Notes: generated by a model not told the origin, from the letters alone. 64,000 bases of DNA from Schistocephalus solidus (GCA_017591395.1 WEDG01004105.1:97018-161017); one strand, 5' to 3'; positions 1 to 12,097 are shown, counted from the first letter of the stretch. A program made the numbers and translations.

Positions 1-720
1 GCGGACAAGTCCCCAGGATTTTAAAGTGAGTAATTTAAGAACCTTCTCTGATGAAAAGAATGCGCCCTGCGGCCGTCAAAAACATCAAGAGTGCTGCCTT
101 CTATTTTAGCTGTTTTATCCGAAAAGTTTCTCTTTCGTGGATTTCTTTTGCGATAGATATCGTGACGCCGTCTACCGTCACTTGCCCACATTTAGATTAC
201 TAACATTAGGTGAGGATACTCACACAAAAAGTGAACGATCACTCGGGTTGTCTGTAAGAGTGACACAGACGACCGGCTGGAACCCACGGTACCTCGTGTA
301 ACGTGGCTCACAAGGTTCTTGATCATGTTCCCCCAGACCCGTAAAACAACCTCCAAAATACATTCAGTGAACGATCTCATGTAATGTTGAGTGCTTTTCC
401 GAACTTCCTTTTTGACTAGGGGTTGTAATGTCGACCATCCTGCGGCACAATCCCAAGATAGTTCAGAAACCACAAGCTACCGACATTTGAATGCACTTAT
501 TTTTGACAATGGCTTATGGCTATTTAATTAGTATGTATTTTTTTATACTGATTTTCAATGGGCAGGTTTACTTGAATATATATCATCGAAAAAATGCACA
601 AAAACATTCTTTTTTGTGCTCTCTTGATAGCAAATCACGTTTTTTTAGCTTCAAAAAGTGTATAAGTAGGTGTACAGCATAATCCATATCCCGAAGCCGG
701 GAATCGGATCACAGGAACAA
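1..720. other. No recognised gene
   Basis: AT-rich sequence with only short open frames that match no family I know. I see no repeat, RNA gene or regulatory signal I can support. Confidence 0.5.
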
Positions 721-724
721 GAGT

Positions 725-775
725 TTTATTGGCCTGATGAGTCAGCTTCTTACTCGAATCAATCACCAGATGCAG
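725..775 (-). ncRNA. Decayed hammerhead-ribozyme-like module of a PLE
   Basis: Read on the minus strand, a core CTGGTGA (complement of 763-769, one change from CTGATGA) is followed by a hairpin with loop GAGTAA. Then come GACTC-ATC in place of the usual GAAAC-GTC, and a CAATAAAA signal. The layout matches the better hammerhead modules at 24.2, 25.05 and 25.2 kb. Too many core bases have changed for it to cleave, so it is a relic. It lies back to back with a plus-strand relic at 845-930. Confidence 0.4.
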
Positions 776-844
776 AGTCAGATAAGCGTATTGGATTGCC
801 CAGGATTTGTAGTATTTATTGGGTATAGTTGCTAGGGCAACACA

Positions 845-930
845 TGCCTATCTGAAAATGAATTCAAGTGAGAACCCGAAACGTCAGGTTAATAAAGCTC
901 TTGTTTCCGTGATCGTGTCTCCGTCTTCGT
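845..930 (+). ncRNA. Hammerhead-like relic and PLE 3' tail
   Basis: The core reads CTGAAAA (852-858; consensus CTGATGA), then a six-base arm GAATTC, loop AAGTGA and arm GAACCC. GAAAC-GTC follows at 878-885, then AGG and AATAAAG. Two G-to-A changes would turn the arm GAATTC into GGGTTC, a perfect partner of GAACCC. Downstream, 'CGTGATCG' and a CT/TC-rich run resemble the 3' tails of the PLE copies at 12.95 and 25.16 kb. This is probably the 3' end of a lost PLE. The core is damaged, so activity is unlikely. Confidence 0.45.
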
Positions 931-1802
931 GACTATTTCCCGGAACTCGTCTGTTTGCATAAACAACGTCCATTGGAAAATTTTATGCGCACTGTGTAGT
1001 ATCTTCATAATGGCCTAGAGGAATGTACATTGTGCCTCAAATGGAAAGCATGCAGTTTGTACACGGCGAAGCCTTTAACGCAAACGCAAAGGCGGCTCTG
1101 GCTCAAAATTATCCCAGAATTGGAAAGTTTATTTAAACCCAGGTATACGCCACCGCGGAGTATGAAGTTTAAAGAAGGTGTAATTTGCTACTCAAAGTGT
1201 ACAAGTAAAAATATTTTTGTCCATGTCTTCTATTTGAATTAATAGTGACATTGAAAATCAATAGAAAAAGGCTTACTAGATAAGTAGTCATTTTTACTAA
1301 ACGAGGTTTTAGCCGATGATTGAAAAACACCCACATTCTGGTGTGTTTGAAATAACACATAATCATGCTGCAAGATAAGAAATCTCAAAATCCCACTCAA
1401 GTAGTCCTGCCTAATCAAAAACGAGTTTCAGCATTTCGATTAGCGTTTTATGAGATAAATCACCGAATGTAGGTTTGCACAGCCTCAGCTATAATTTATC
1501 ACTGTAAGCACTGTTAGTGAGTGAAACTGCTCAAAAGATTTCTGACAGTCCTGTGCAGAATAAAACCCGCATGTTGGATGTATTTAATCTGCTAAAACTC
1601 CGAAGACTAGGTTCTGCTTGGGGTGCTTAAGCCAGACTTCTGTGATACGGCGCCTCTGTAAGTGTTCTAGCTTCCGAACCACCATCTCAGACGTCTGGTT
1701 TCCAGAACAAAAGCCTCTGGGGGTTGTGCGCCGTAAAAAGGTCAACAGGGCTGGACCTGGCCGACCAAAACAAGTGCTCCAACGAATTCAACCGAAACCG
1801 CG
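931..1802. other. No recognised gene
   Basis: I see no coding or RNA feature I can support. The stretch 1618-1802 lies directly upstream of a SINE-like tail and may be the body of a short retroposon, but I recognise no promoter boxes in it. Confidence 0.4.
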
Positions 1803-1856
1803 GAGTTTTTCACAAGTGTGTCAAATGAATTATTAAAATCTGCCAAAATCCTCTAC
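1803..1856 (+). repeat. SINE-like 3' tail, copy 1
   Basis: About 54 bp closely match the tail of the SINE at 2098-2152: a TTTTTCACAAG start, a 'GTCAAAT-AATTATT' middle and an 'AAAATCCTCT' end. Two neighbouring sequences with different bodies but the same tail suggest a shared, LINE-derived 3' end. Confidence 0.5.
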
Positions 1857-1899
1857 TAATTAATTGTGCCTGGCAGTCATCTGGTGGATTCTAGATTGA

Positions 1900-2152
1900 C
1901 TGCTTAGGAAATTTTGCTTGGGCAGTCAGTTAACTGTACCAGAATTCGTGGATTCCATACGTTGCAGTAGGCTGGGTGGGTAACTTGATCCAAGTGTGAT
2001 AAAACTCACGTCCCCGGTGGGGGCCTCGTAGCTCAGTTGGCTAGAGCGCTGGCCTTCCCCTTGCTGGCGTGGATTCGAATCCCACCGAGGCTGCTGATTT
2101 TTACACAAGAGGGTCAAATAAATTATTCAAATCTACCAAAAATCCTCTTCTA
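1900..2152 (+). mobile_element. tRNA-derived SINE
   Basis: A tRNA-like head at 2022-2092 (71 nt) is followed by an AT-rich tail ending near 2152. The head has a seven-position acceptor stem (2022-2028 with 2086-2092, first pair G-T), an A box TAGCTCAGTTGG and a D stem GCTC/GAGC. A T-loop/B box TTCGAAT sits in a T stem with one mismatch. The anticodon arm is irregular, so I do not assign an isotype. The upstream boundary is uncertain. The attached tail, repeated at 1803-1856, marks it as a retroposed SINE and not a working tRNA gene. Confidence 0.6.
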
Positions 2153-2697
2153 AGAAAACAAGAATGACAAACAACAATAATTTTTTTCTTGTTCAATTTT
2201 ATCGAAAAAATACCACTTTTGTGCATGAAAAATTATGTTTTACAGTTAGCAGCTCAGTTCCAATATTTGTCCCACAACAAAGTGATTCTTCAAGGAGTTA
2301 TTCTGGAGGGTTACTAGCGATGTGCTAGTGGATCCTCATCACCATAGATTCTGCCGAAGTGAGGCCTCACAAAGATCCTATCTTCTATTGATAAGCGAAG
2401 ATAAGCAATTAGTATTTTCCTTCTTTAAGTAAACTCATGTAATCTGCTCCCGGCCTTTGCGTTATGTCGTTGAACTCGGTTATATGGCCCAAGCCCAGCA
2501 GGGAAGGAGGACTGGAATGCCCCTCCAAAAGGTAGATGGTATTGCACAACATTCCAGAAAGGGTAAATATTCCAAAACCCCAGCTGAAGCCTTAGCTTTA
2601 GCCCGTTGATGAAGGCTCACCGATCCTTATCGGAACTCACTTGCCCCGTTCCGCCTTGGGACTCAATTTCGAGCTCCGCCAGCAGTCCCAAAGCGAT
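2153..2697. other. No recognised gene
   Basis: AT-rich DNA without a supported feature. An open frame from 2606 exists only because it runs through the following (TAG)n tract and encodes poly-serine. Confidence 0.5.
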
Positions 2698-2810
<113 letters not shown>

Positions 2811-2815
2811 CAACT

Positions 2816-2960
2816 TCAATGGTTAGGGCGTTGAACTTCTGATCAACGGGTCACCGATTTGAGTCTAGGGTAGAGTACGAGTTGGTATTTGGTACGACTG
2901 GCTGATGACGGCTACTGAGACAGAAATGGCCATTGCAGTCTCCCTTGTCTTTGTCTGCAT
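2816..2960 (+). mobile_element. tRNA-derived SINE, second family
   Basis: A tRNA-like head ('CAATGGTTAGGGCGTTG...') is followed by 'GACTGGCTGATGACGGCTA' and a block ending 'TCCCTTGTCTTTGTC'. The same order is found at 15885-16035 (plus) and, on the minus strand, inside the 305-bp repeats at 12.3 and 12.6 kb. The B box is decayed here (TTTGAGTCTAG). It is inserted immediately after the (TAG)n tract. Confidence 0.6.
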
Positions 2961-3240
2961 TGCTAACGTGCCTAATCTTGACCTAAAAGCTTTCTTTAAT
3001 CCTAACGTTTAACATTACCTTATGTGTGACTCTTACCTTACCTTAGTCTTAAGTCTAAACTGAAAACGAACTTAGCCCTAACCCTAATCCTAAATATTTA
3101 CCTTACCCAATTTCCCTGGAAGTTAACATTAAGGCACCATTATTCCTGGTGGTTCCTGGTCCAGTCTCCTGCGTACAAAGAATTCGAACTAATTCCTAAG
3201 AGGAAAAAGAGGGATAACCGATGATTCAAACAGAACAATA
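2961..3240. other. C-rich stretch with telomere-like motifs
   Basis: The plus strand is rich in CCTTA/CCTAA words and holds two adjacent CCCTAA-like units near 3077-3090 with degenerate neighbours. No gene is seen. Confidence 0.4.
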
Positions 3241-3248
3241 CGCACAAA

Positions 3249-4075
3249 ATGCGTGAGATTAATTTAAAAAAGATTATCCGCTACACCATGGAGGGCGAAG
3301 CAAGCAACCAACTTCCCTTCCTCGATGTCCTTTTGCACCGATGTGCAAATGGACAACTGCAAGCCACATTATTCAAAAAAGACACAGACAAAGAGCAAAT
3401 ATTACACTTTGATAGCAATCAACTGCATCCGCACTCTCTTTGAAAGAGTCGGATCATATTGCCACACACAAGCGCACAAAAGAGCTGAGCGACTATACCT
3501 TAGAGAAAATCAGATGAAAATCGAACACACGACGACCAAAGGATCAGCAACGTGAAGTCTGTAGGGTCATTCCCTACATTAAAGGAGTCTCTGAGGCGGT
3601 TTATCGACTGGTACCATACACCAGGGTAGGCAGGCCCACCGACACCAGGTAGCAATTCGTCGTCGTTTGATGCAACCCAAGGAGACGCTGTCACTCGCAG
3701 CAACCTCTGCACTTTTCTACAAAATAAGTTGTCACGATAGGGACTGCAAACACAATGGGGAAAAGGGCGGAAATTACAGACCCGCCAACTGGAGCACAAA
3801 TCGGATACTCAACTGGCAACGCAGGTTGCAGAAACCATCCACACTTTCCATTTGCTGGGAGCTAGCATCTTAGACCGAGGCACCTCAAACATGGAACGAC
3901 TAACACTTGAGGCGCGGTATTCAAATGGCGAATCAATCAGTAAACATCTTTACTTTCCTGCAGCTTATAAAGTCTTACATCATTACATACACGAAGCCCA
4001 GATAAATAGGGCCACCCAGAACCTAAGAACGCTGTACAGATGCAAACCGAGATTAAGCTCACCCAAGTAGAGCAT
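3249..4075 (+). pseudogene. Penelope-like element remnant (RT end plus GIY-YIG), decayed
   Basis: The translation spreads over several frames. At 3249-3400 an RT C-terminal block includes 'LPFLDVLLHR' and 'HFDSNQ'. At 3420-3540, in another frame, comes 'CIRTLFERV', the conserved position of HKRS in other PLEs. Near 3570 'IPYIKGVSEAV' is the linker typical of PLEs, then 'RRRLMQPKETL' near 3670. 'YKISCHDRDC' at 3730 starts the GIY-YIG-type endonuclease. 'AAYKVLHHYI' near 3965 matches the C-terminal end. Frameshifts and stops show it is dead. About 230 bp downstream, GAACC-GTC-AGAC (4285-4297) may be the remains of its hammerhead module. Family assignment is good; exact ends are not. Confidence 0.65.
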
Positions 4076-5300
4076 CCGCTAGACCCAACAACCCTGGCAG
4101 AGTCCCAACCGTCCCCCCCACCCTACCACACCATCGAGGGAGTGACTCATAACGCACGCAGCTAAACTGCCCGCTCAACATCCTCCAAAGGGCCGGGGCA
4201 CCTAACCCAAAGAATCGATCAGGCCGCGACCGCAAACAGGTCATGACACGCCACATCCGGTTCATAATTTTGAGCCGACCAAGGTCTCCGAACCGTCAGA
4301 CTGTGAGTAAATCTGTTCCGATGAGCTTGTCTTATTTCTCATAATGCATACTATGTTGGCAACATGTACCTACTCTCCTTCTCGGACAGCACAGCCTCGC
4401 CGTATGCCTAGGTCCTGATGTCAGGCCGTGTTGGTCGATGAATTATAGATCTATTAACGCTAGGCGGACAGAAGACGCAAGAAAAGTAAACATTAAAATA
4501 ATTTGAAACATGTTCTTTTGGGTTGTCATCGCGGAGATTCGGAATAGGCTTGTTTTCAGTAGTGACTAAGTCGACAAGTAAATTTACATAAATATTCGGC
4601 TACTATCTGTAGAATATATCCGACCGCCAACTGTAACCCGTTTGGATATTTCTACTGGAGTTCTGTTGACCTAGCCACTTTAAGCCCCTCTAGCTTAAAC
4701 TGCTTGGTTGTGTTCACTCCATGCTGTATGAATGTAAAAATACAGTCAGGTAACCGTTTGAACAAAAACACTGTTCTATAACCAGAGAAGATTAGCAAGA
4801 TATAAACAGTACACTCACAACCAAGTGTCACCAAGTTTACAAGCAGTAAGAGAGTGTTAATTTACGTAGGGAAAGATGGGAGAATCAAACAAATAAGCAG
4901 GGACTTGTTTGGAAACAAAAAGGCACAGTTATCTGAAAGAAGCAATTAATTATAAAATAAATGGTAGAGTGTTAATGAATGTAAAAATGCCACATATAAG
5001 TGGTTTTACTGTTAATGCCAAAGGTACGAACGGTGAGACACGAAGTCTAGTGTTGTTCGTGGGCAAATAGTTATGTTGCTGTCAACTGGGCAGTACTGCG
5101 ACAGCAAGCCAGTGTGCGTGGAAACGTAAAAGCTGATTATGTGTTTCGTAAATAGAATACTACGGCTAATTGGCAAAGGTTAAACGATTGTATTCTTACT
5201 GAAATCCTGTTTGAGAGGGAGGGGAACAGACCTTGAGATCGAAAAATTAGGCTGTAGCCCGGTTAGCGTAAGTTTGACACTGGAAGTGGTCGAGTCTTCT
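4076..5300. other. No recognised gene
   Basis: After the likely PLE 3' tail (to about 4350) I see no coding, RNA or repeat feature I can support. Confidence 0.45.
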
Positions 5301-5319
5301 CAGGCGTGTCCTGACGAAT

Positions 5320-6330
5320 AAAGGACGCCTACCAGGCTGGCTAACACGATCTTCTCTTCACTGACGACTGCGCACTCAATGCAACGACCGAAGAGGACAC
5401 GCAAAGTAGCATTGACCTCTTCACTGCCGCCTGCGACAACTTCGGACTGCGCATCAATACGGAGAAAACGGTGGTCATGTATCAGCTGCCACCCAATACC
5501 ACCTACAACGCAGCTCGCATCAAGTTCAAAGGCAGCCAACTGAAATCCGTGGATACCTTCATCTGCCTGAGCAGCAACCTCTCACGCAGCACCGAAATCG
5601 ATGATGAGGTCGCACACCGGATCGCCAAAGCCAGCCAAGCCTTCGGACGCATGCATAACGTCGTCTGGAATTGAAACGGTCTCAAACTCAGCACCAAACT
5701 CAAGATGTCATATTGCCGACGCTGCTGTATGGAGCGGAGACTTGGACGATCTACCAGAAGCAAGCGCGGAAGCTCAACCACTTCCACCTCAGCTGCCTCC
5801 GCAGAATACTAAAGGTGAGATGGCAAGACAGGATCCCGGACACAGCATATACGCGCAGATGAAACAACTACATCTGCGCTGGACCGGCCACCTTGTGAGG
5901 ATGGGCGACGAACAACTACCCAAACGACTCTTCTATGGAGATTTCGCCACGGGTTCTCGTAAACAAGGGGGGTCAAGTACGACGTTACAAGGACACTCTG
6001 AAGACTTTCATGAAGCAACAGCAAATAAACCCGGCAAACTGGGAGGGCCTCGCCCGGAACCGACCGGTCTGGAGGAAGACAGTGAAGACAGGGTCAGCAA
6101 TCTACGAAACCAACCGGATCACCGCCAGCAAGGCCAAAAGGGTGGCCTGAAAGTCGCCAGCGTCCCGGACACACACCGCCAATTATCAAGCTCTTCCAAC
6201 ATGCCCGCGCTGTCAATGCATCTTCTACGCGCGAATCGGCCTGGCCGGACATCTTCGGACGCCATGCAACAACAATCCGAACTCCAAATTCTGCATCAAA
6301 TTCTCCCAACTCTCCTTCTTCCTCACTATA
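5320..6330 (+). pseudogene. 5'-truncated zinc-finger non-LTR retrotransposon, decayed
   Basis: This is a diverged relative of the element that forms the array at 31-52 kb. It starts within RT: 'LFTDDCALN' replaces the catalytic FADD motif. It continues through the RT end ('YGAETWTIY', '[16 protein letters not shown]'), the basic linker ('SAIYETNRI', 'KAKRVA') and one first finger of the form CPRC...HLRTPC near 6200-6270. Frames change at least at 5600, 5700 and 5870. The sequence breaks near 6310 and joins the element's 3' end ('CTATAAACAATCTGACGCG'), then the 5'UTR of the next copy without a spacer. It would have encoded the C-terminal part of the RT protein and is plainly inactive. Confidence 0.75.
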
Positions 6331-6399
6331 AACAATCTGACGCGCTAAAAGCCATGGCTCCGGGTTCAGGTGGGTGGGTGGAACAGAGAGTGAGCTAGA

Positions 6400-6835
6400 T
6401 GCAGCGAAAGTCTTCTCTCTCACTATAATCAAGTGCGAGTCACCGTCCTTGCACAGCATATGGTGGATATCGTCGAAAACGACGGTCGAACTATCGTGTG
6501 TATGTATGGGTGAAGGGGGTACTAGTTAGGGGTAGCAGCACACAGGTAGCATTTGGCTGCTCCATTTATCTCGTACAGGTGGCGAATGCTCCAGTGGCCG
6601 CCTCTAACTGGTACTCAACTCTCACCTTTGGCTCCTCGAAGTAAGGTTATTCCCAGCGGCCAAAACCCGAGCAACCGTCACGACCGGCGGGCTAAAACCG
6701 GTGAGGGTCTCCGGTGTTGTATGTGCCTTCACACCCGGTATGTTTGACTTCCGAACTTCCCACCACCCCACCCGTCCCCATCCCCCGCGCCATACCCTCG
6801 GGGCTGCTCGAATGATTTCAGCAACCGAATAACCC
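6400..6835 (+). other. 5'UTR of the broken zinc-finger non-LTR copy
   Basis: The sequence is collinear with the 5'UTR of the array units. It has the 'GACGGTCGAACT' block, the 'GGTACTAGTTAGGGG' block, the 'CAACTCTCACC' block and the short leader before the endonuclease ORF. The (TG)n tract of the array units is only a few repeats here. It ends at 6826, where the endonuclease-coding region should begin but is missing. Confidence 0.75.
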
Positions 6836-9767
6836 AGAAACTGGAGGACGTGCATGCTCCAGATAATAACCTCACCGTAGAGACACGGTGGTGCCAACTG
6901 CGAAATGTCATCCAGTCCACCACCCTCGAAGTCCTCAGACGCGCACGCCATCAACACCAGGACTGGTTTGAAGACAATGATGCCGAAATCAGAAACCTAC
7001 TAGCGGTGAAGAATGGACTACACAAAGCCTACATTGACCTTTGGACTGACGCCACCAAAGCAGCCTTCTTCAGATGCCGCTGCCTTTTACAGAAATGGCT
7101 GTGGGAGATGCAGGACAACTGGATGGTCCGCAAGGCTGAGGAAATACAAGAGTATGTGGACCGCAATGAAATAAAAAACTTCTTCAAAGCCGTCAAGGGC
7201 ATCTACGGCCCCTACATATAGGGGACCGCACCGCTGCTCAGCCATTACGGCACAACACTGCTGACAGAGAAATCTCAAATTCTGAAGCGCTGGGTCGAGC
7301 ACTTCAGAAGTGTCCTTAATTGCTCATCAGCCATCTCTGATGCTGCCGTTTGCCGGCTCCTCCAGGTGGAAACAAACACTGCCCTGAATCTCCCGCCATC
7401 CCTACCAGAAACCATCCGGGCCGTGCCACAGATTTACAGCGGGAAAGCACCGGGATCCGACGCAATCCCTCCGCAGGGACCAATAAAGTGAATCAGGGCT
7501 GCGCACTGCCCCCCCTCCACCCTGTTCAGTCTCATGTTCTCTGCTATGCTGATGAACGCCTACTGGGATGAGCAGCCTGAGATCCGTATCGCCTACCCAA
7601 CTGACGGGCACCTTCTCAACATTTGGCATATGCAGGTCACAAAGGCCGTGTCTACGGCTACAGTCCATGACTTGCTCTTCGCGGACGACTGCGCCCTTAA
7701 CACCATAACGGAGGAAGACATGCAAAGGAGCATGGACCTATTCGAGGCAGGCTGCACCAATTTTGGATTAACAATAAGTACAGTAAAAACGGTAGTCATG
7801 CCCTAACCGCCATCCAGCGCAGAACACGATGCTCCACGGATCATTGCCAACAGTGCTCAACTCAAAAATGTGGAAAACTTTGCTTATCTGAGAAGCACGC
7901 TGTCGCGCAACACGAGAATCGATGACGAGTTTTCTCAACGGATCTCCAAAGCCACTCAGGCCTTCAGCCGGCTGCAGGCCTCCGTGTGGAATCGCCGCGG
8001 TATTCACTTGAACACAACACTGAAGATGTACGAGGCCGTCGTCTTGACGACACTCCTTTACGGAGCGGAGACCTGGACCGTCTACTCGAACCAAGCCAGG
8101 AAGCTGAATCACTTTCATCTCAGCTGCCTCCGCAGAATACTGAAGCTGAGATGGCAGGACAGTATCTCGGACACGAAAGTCCTGGAGCAGACCGGAATCC
8201 TCAGCATCCATGTCATACTGAGGGAATTGCAACTGCGATGGAGCGACAACCTGGTGAGAATGGATGACGAGCGACTACCCAAACGACTTTTCTATGGAGA
8301 TTTCGCTAAGTGTGCTCGCAGACAGGAAGGTCAAAAATGACTCTACAAGGACACTTTGAAGAAATCTCTGAAACAACTGCAAATCAGCCCGGTGACCTGG
8401 GAGGACCTCACCCAGGATAGACCGGCATGGAGAAGATCCGTGAAGACTGGTTCAGCAATCTATGAGGCCAACCGGATCGCCGCCGCCAAGGCCAAAAGAG
8501 CGGCACGACAGTCACCAGCGCCCCGGACCAACACCGCCACAAACCAGGCCCTACCAACATGCCCGCGCTAGCAACGCATCTTCCGCGCGTGAATCGGCCT
8601 GGTTGGACATCTTCGGACGCCATGCAGCAACAATCCGACAATTCCGAATTCTGCGTCAAATTCTGCCAACCCTACTTCAGACTCCCCCACCCTCACTCCT
8701 GGCATCAATTCCATTACTCCCACCATCATAGAGGCCACATCCCAATACTCATCGCCTGTTACCCCCACCACCGTAACCACCCCCGCCTTCGCCTTCACTA
8801 CTACCACCACCACCACCACCACCAGCGATGGGGACTCTCTCCCAAACGGCCGGCTCGCAAGTCACAAGCACCGCAGATCAACACCGCCAATGCCCAAGCC
8901 CTCTCAACGAGCCCACGCTGTCAACGCACATTCCGTGCGCGAATCGGCCTGGTCGCACATCTGTGAACTCGATTCAGAAACAATCCCACAACATCAACCT
9001 CTGCCACACCTGCCTCAGACCCCACGACGACGATTACACTGATAACCACTTACTGAATGCCCCGCCGCCCACGATCACCGACACCACCCTCCCTCCCCCA
9101 CCCTTTGCGCCGATCTCGGCGAGGAAAACCACATGCCCCACTCCCACCATCTCAGTGGCCACCACCAAATACCTGCCACCTGCTACCTGCTACCTCCATC
9201 ACCACCGCCGTCCTCAGTACCAGCGATGGGGACTCGGTACTAACCTGTCCTCATTGCGATCGCACATTCACCTCACACATCGGCCTGACCGGTCACTTGC
9301 GAATCCATCGCACAGGGACTGGTGAAGTAGGGCCTGGAACGCCAACACACAGCAGAGACCACCGCCTTCAATGCCCCCACTGCGCCCGAGCATTCACTCA
9401 TCGCATGGGCCTGCTCGGTCACATGCGCATCCACGAAAGCGGAATCCACCGCGTTGCCAGCACATCTTGCGCACCCGTCAACACTTCCTATATTTCTCCC
9501 ATGAGCTCGAATACCAGTACCAGCAGCAGAGCCCCCGCAGACTCAGCACCTCCCGACCTATCTTGTCCTCAATGTCACCGCACATGCACCTCACGCATCG
9601 GCCTGGTCGGTCACTTGCGAATCCATTGGACAGAGACCGTCGCACCAGTGCCAGGAGCACCAGCATACGCCCGTCACATCCGTCTAAAATTTCCGCACTG
9701 CCCATGCACATTCATACACCGCATGGGCCTATTAGGTCACATGCATCTCCATGAAAACCGGCGATAG
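6836..9767 (+). pseudogene. Composite zinc-finger non-LTR element lacking the endonuclease
   Basis: The 5'UTR joins straight to the region after the endonuclease ('KLEDVHAPDNN...'). An RT linker frame (6850-7221) ends at a stop, and about 530 bp of RT core is missing near 7475 (from 'GSDAIPP' to the 'GCALPP' remnant of the 'QGCVLAP' motif). RT motif C 'LFADDCALN' is kept near 7675, and the RT end runs to 8340 with frameshifts. Finger 1 (near 8560) has a stop. At 8833 a second copy of the linker and finger 1 begins, so the 3' part comes from another copy. The frame 9057-9767 then carries three good C2H2 fingers and a last one with Cys changed to Phe, ending in 'HENRR'. It is useful for reconstructing the original C terminus. 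Confidence 0.8.
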
Positions 9768-11010
9768 AACACCGCCGGCTATACCACAACACTAAATCTT
9801 TCCCCATCAGCCTCTGCAACTCACATGATCACACGCAACACCACAAACAACATGCTTTCAGTCTGCATAGCTGATTAAGAGGCAAGTATGATCCTCGGCT
9901 CCTTCTCCATGTGGCTCCTCTGTTGCATGTGTGGTCTGAGCTTGAGAATATCTCGGGCGATAAGAGTCTTGGGGTAGAATGTTTCCAACCGACGCTTACA
10001 ATCAGACCTCGCAGTCAGTTCAATGTGTGTCTCTGTCATGGAACCTGGCTCAGGTGGGGGAGGAGGCGAGAGTGTGGTAACGATAAGCGCCGCGGTTGGA
10101 AGTTTGCCAACTGACAATTACACTCAGACCTCGCAGTTAGTCCAATGGGTGTCGTGTGGAGTGGCTGACTGGTGGTCTGAGAGTCAGGCTGCGATGGTTC
10201 CTTTTTAACTTGACGTCTGGCTATCTCACACATGTGAGATGTAAGCCGTCCAACCCCCCTGTTTTATGAAATCCTGGTGCTCGTGTTTGGGAAGCCAGGT
10301 CGTGTAAGTAGTACACGTAGGCGAGGTCACCAGCAGCTGCGCCCACTTCCGCATCAGACAACTGACCGGCTCGGACAGTGGTTTGACTATGGGGGTGGGG
10401 GAATGAGTGAGGTCAACGGCTCAACGCATTTTCCTCACTATAAACAGTCTGACGTGCTTGAAACTATCACAGTGCGATAAAAGCCGTGGCTTGGAAGGTT
10501 GCCAACTGACGGGAGCACTCGGACCGCGTGGTCAACCCAATGTGTGTTTTGTATGGAGTGGCTGACTGGCGGACTGAGAGTCGGGCTGCAATGTCTCCTT
10601 CTTAATGAGGCCTTTGTGACACTCCCAATCCGTGGGAACCGAGCCAGGTGCTGTGGCACACTCAGGGGCGACTCCGACCGCGCCAACTACCTTAGCCCTC
10701 TCCCATCTCCGGTCTTTTTGACTCTGTCTTGACACTGGGCTCAGGTGGAGGGAGGAGGAGAGAGTGCGGTAGCTGCAGCGCAAGGCTACTATCACTTAAA
10801 ACTAATTCACGCGCAAGTCACCGTCCCTGCACCACCTGGTGTGGAGCATACGGTGGACCTCGTCGTAATCGACGGTCGAACTGTCATGTGAAATCCTGGT
10901 GCTTGTGTTTGGGGGACATGTCGTGTACGTAGTACACGTAGACGATGTCACCAGCACCTGCCCCCACTTCCGCATCAGACAACTGTCCGGCTCGGATGGA
11001 GTAGGCATTT
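9768..11010 (+). repeat. 3'UTR and 5'UTR monomers of the zinc-finger element
   Basis: A run of partial copies of the family's non-coding ends. Blocks containing 'GGTTGCCAACTGAC' and 'AATGTGTGT' recur near 9985, 10100 and 10500, and 'GGCTCAGGTGGGGGAGG' near 10050 and 10740. 'CTATAAACAGTCTGACG' is near 10437. The last 5'UTR copy breaks near 10890 and is joined to another 3'UTR-like block ('AATCCTGGTG...TCAGACAACTG') ending near 11000. Short open frames here are spurious. Confidence 0.7.
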
Positions 11011-12097
11011 TTGCCTCACCCTCCAAGTTCGTCCCTAAAACAATTTTCAGGTTTGAAAACACACGCAAGTATTGGACGCACAGAGGGTGCAGGCTTTAGG
11101 AGACGTAGCCTCTATCTGATCACATATCTTCTGCCACTAATCGCTCTTCCGTTTGCCGCAAAAGTTTACATTTCTTTACGTTAATTGGTAACGAGCTCAA
11201 TTTTGTCAATGTTCCACGTAGTTCTTGAGATGAATGCACACATCCCCAGTACGGAATTTAGCACCCCCGTTAACCCACAGCCTGCCTCCAGAAAAACCAA
11301 ATACTTCAGGAAGAATAGTCATGTCGATTTTAACTAGTTTTTTTGGAGCAGAATCTAAAACGTTTTTAAGACCGAGATGATTATTAATGGCTCAAACGCA
11401 TATGAGAGAGACAATTTATGAACACTGCATTTGCTCTTGATATTTATAAATTTAAGTTTACTGCAGCCAACCAAGCCTAGAAGTTTCCCTTTTGCTAAAC
11501 AAACTGGATGAAAAATATGCATATTGTGGAACGCGCTTAGTAAATTCAACGAAATCGTGTATTTAATAATCAGCAGAGTTGTGCTTCGCCTTAAACCTAG
11601 CTAAGTAATATTTCAAAGTATGACGATTGGAAAGCAAGTTTTAAGCGGAACGAATGTACAAGTTTTTTAATACCTACTTTGCAGGCATTTGTGCTCATAT
11701 AAAAGAGCCTGAACAGAACGAAAATTTCCAGACACATAGCCTATTCACCTTGTAACACAATTTTTTACTCGTAATTTCCTTTCAAACCCTTCTTTCATGT
11801 TACGTGAATATGCGACCTGCGTGTGACTTGACATAGTTGTTGTACAGTTTTGCAAAAACTACATTCACTACAAAAATGCAGTTCTGAAAAGAGATAGGAG
11901 AGAGCAAAAGAATGGTTTAAATGGAACCGGCATAATGACGGTAAGGTCTGTTTTGCCGAAAAAGATCAATTTTGTTGCACCTGAAGTCAGAATTCTCGTA
12001 ACCTTATCCATTTGAAAAGTGATTTTAACGATAAAGTCGTTGCTCACAAGTACGGATATGAGCACCGGCGTTTAACTCCTGTCATTATGCAGAAAAA

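Noticed and set aside
2022..2092. A functional tRNA gene
   Set aside because: The anticodon arm is irregular, the T stem has a mismatch, and the unit carries a retroposon tail, so it is annotated as a SINE.
5601..6398. 265-codon frame as a new protein
   Set aside because: It is an out-of-frame reading of the decayed RT and finger region. The family's true frame lies in the other two frames.
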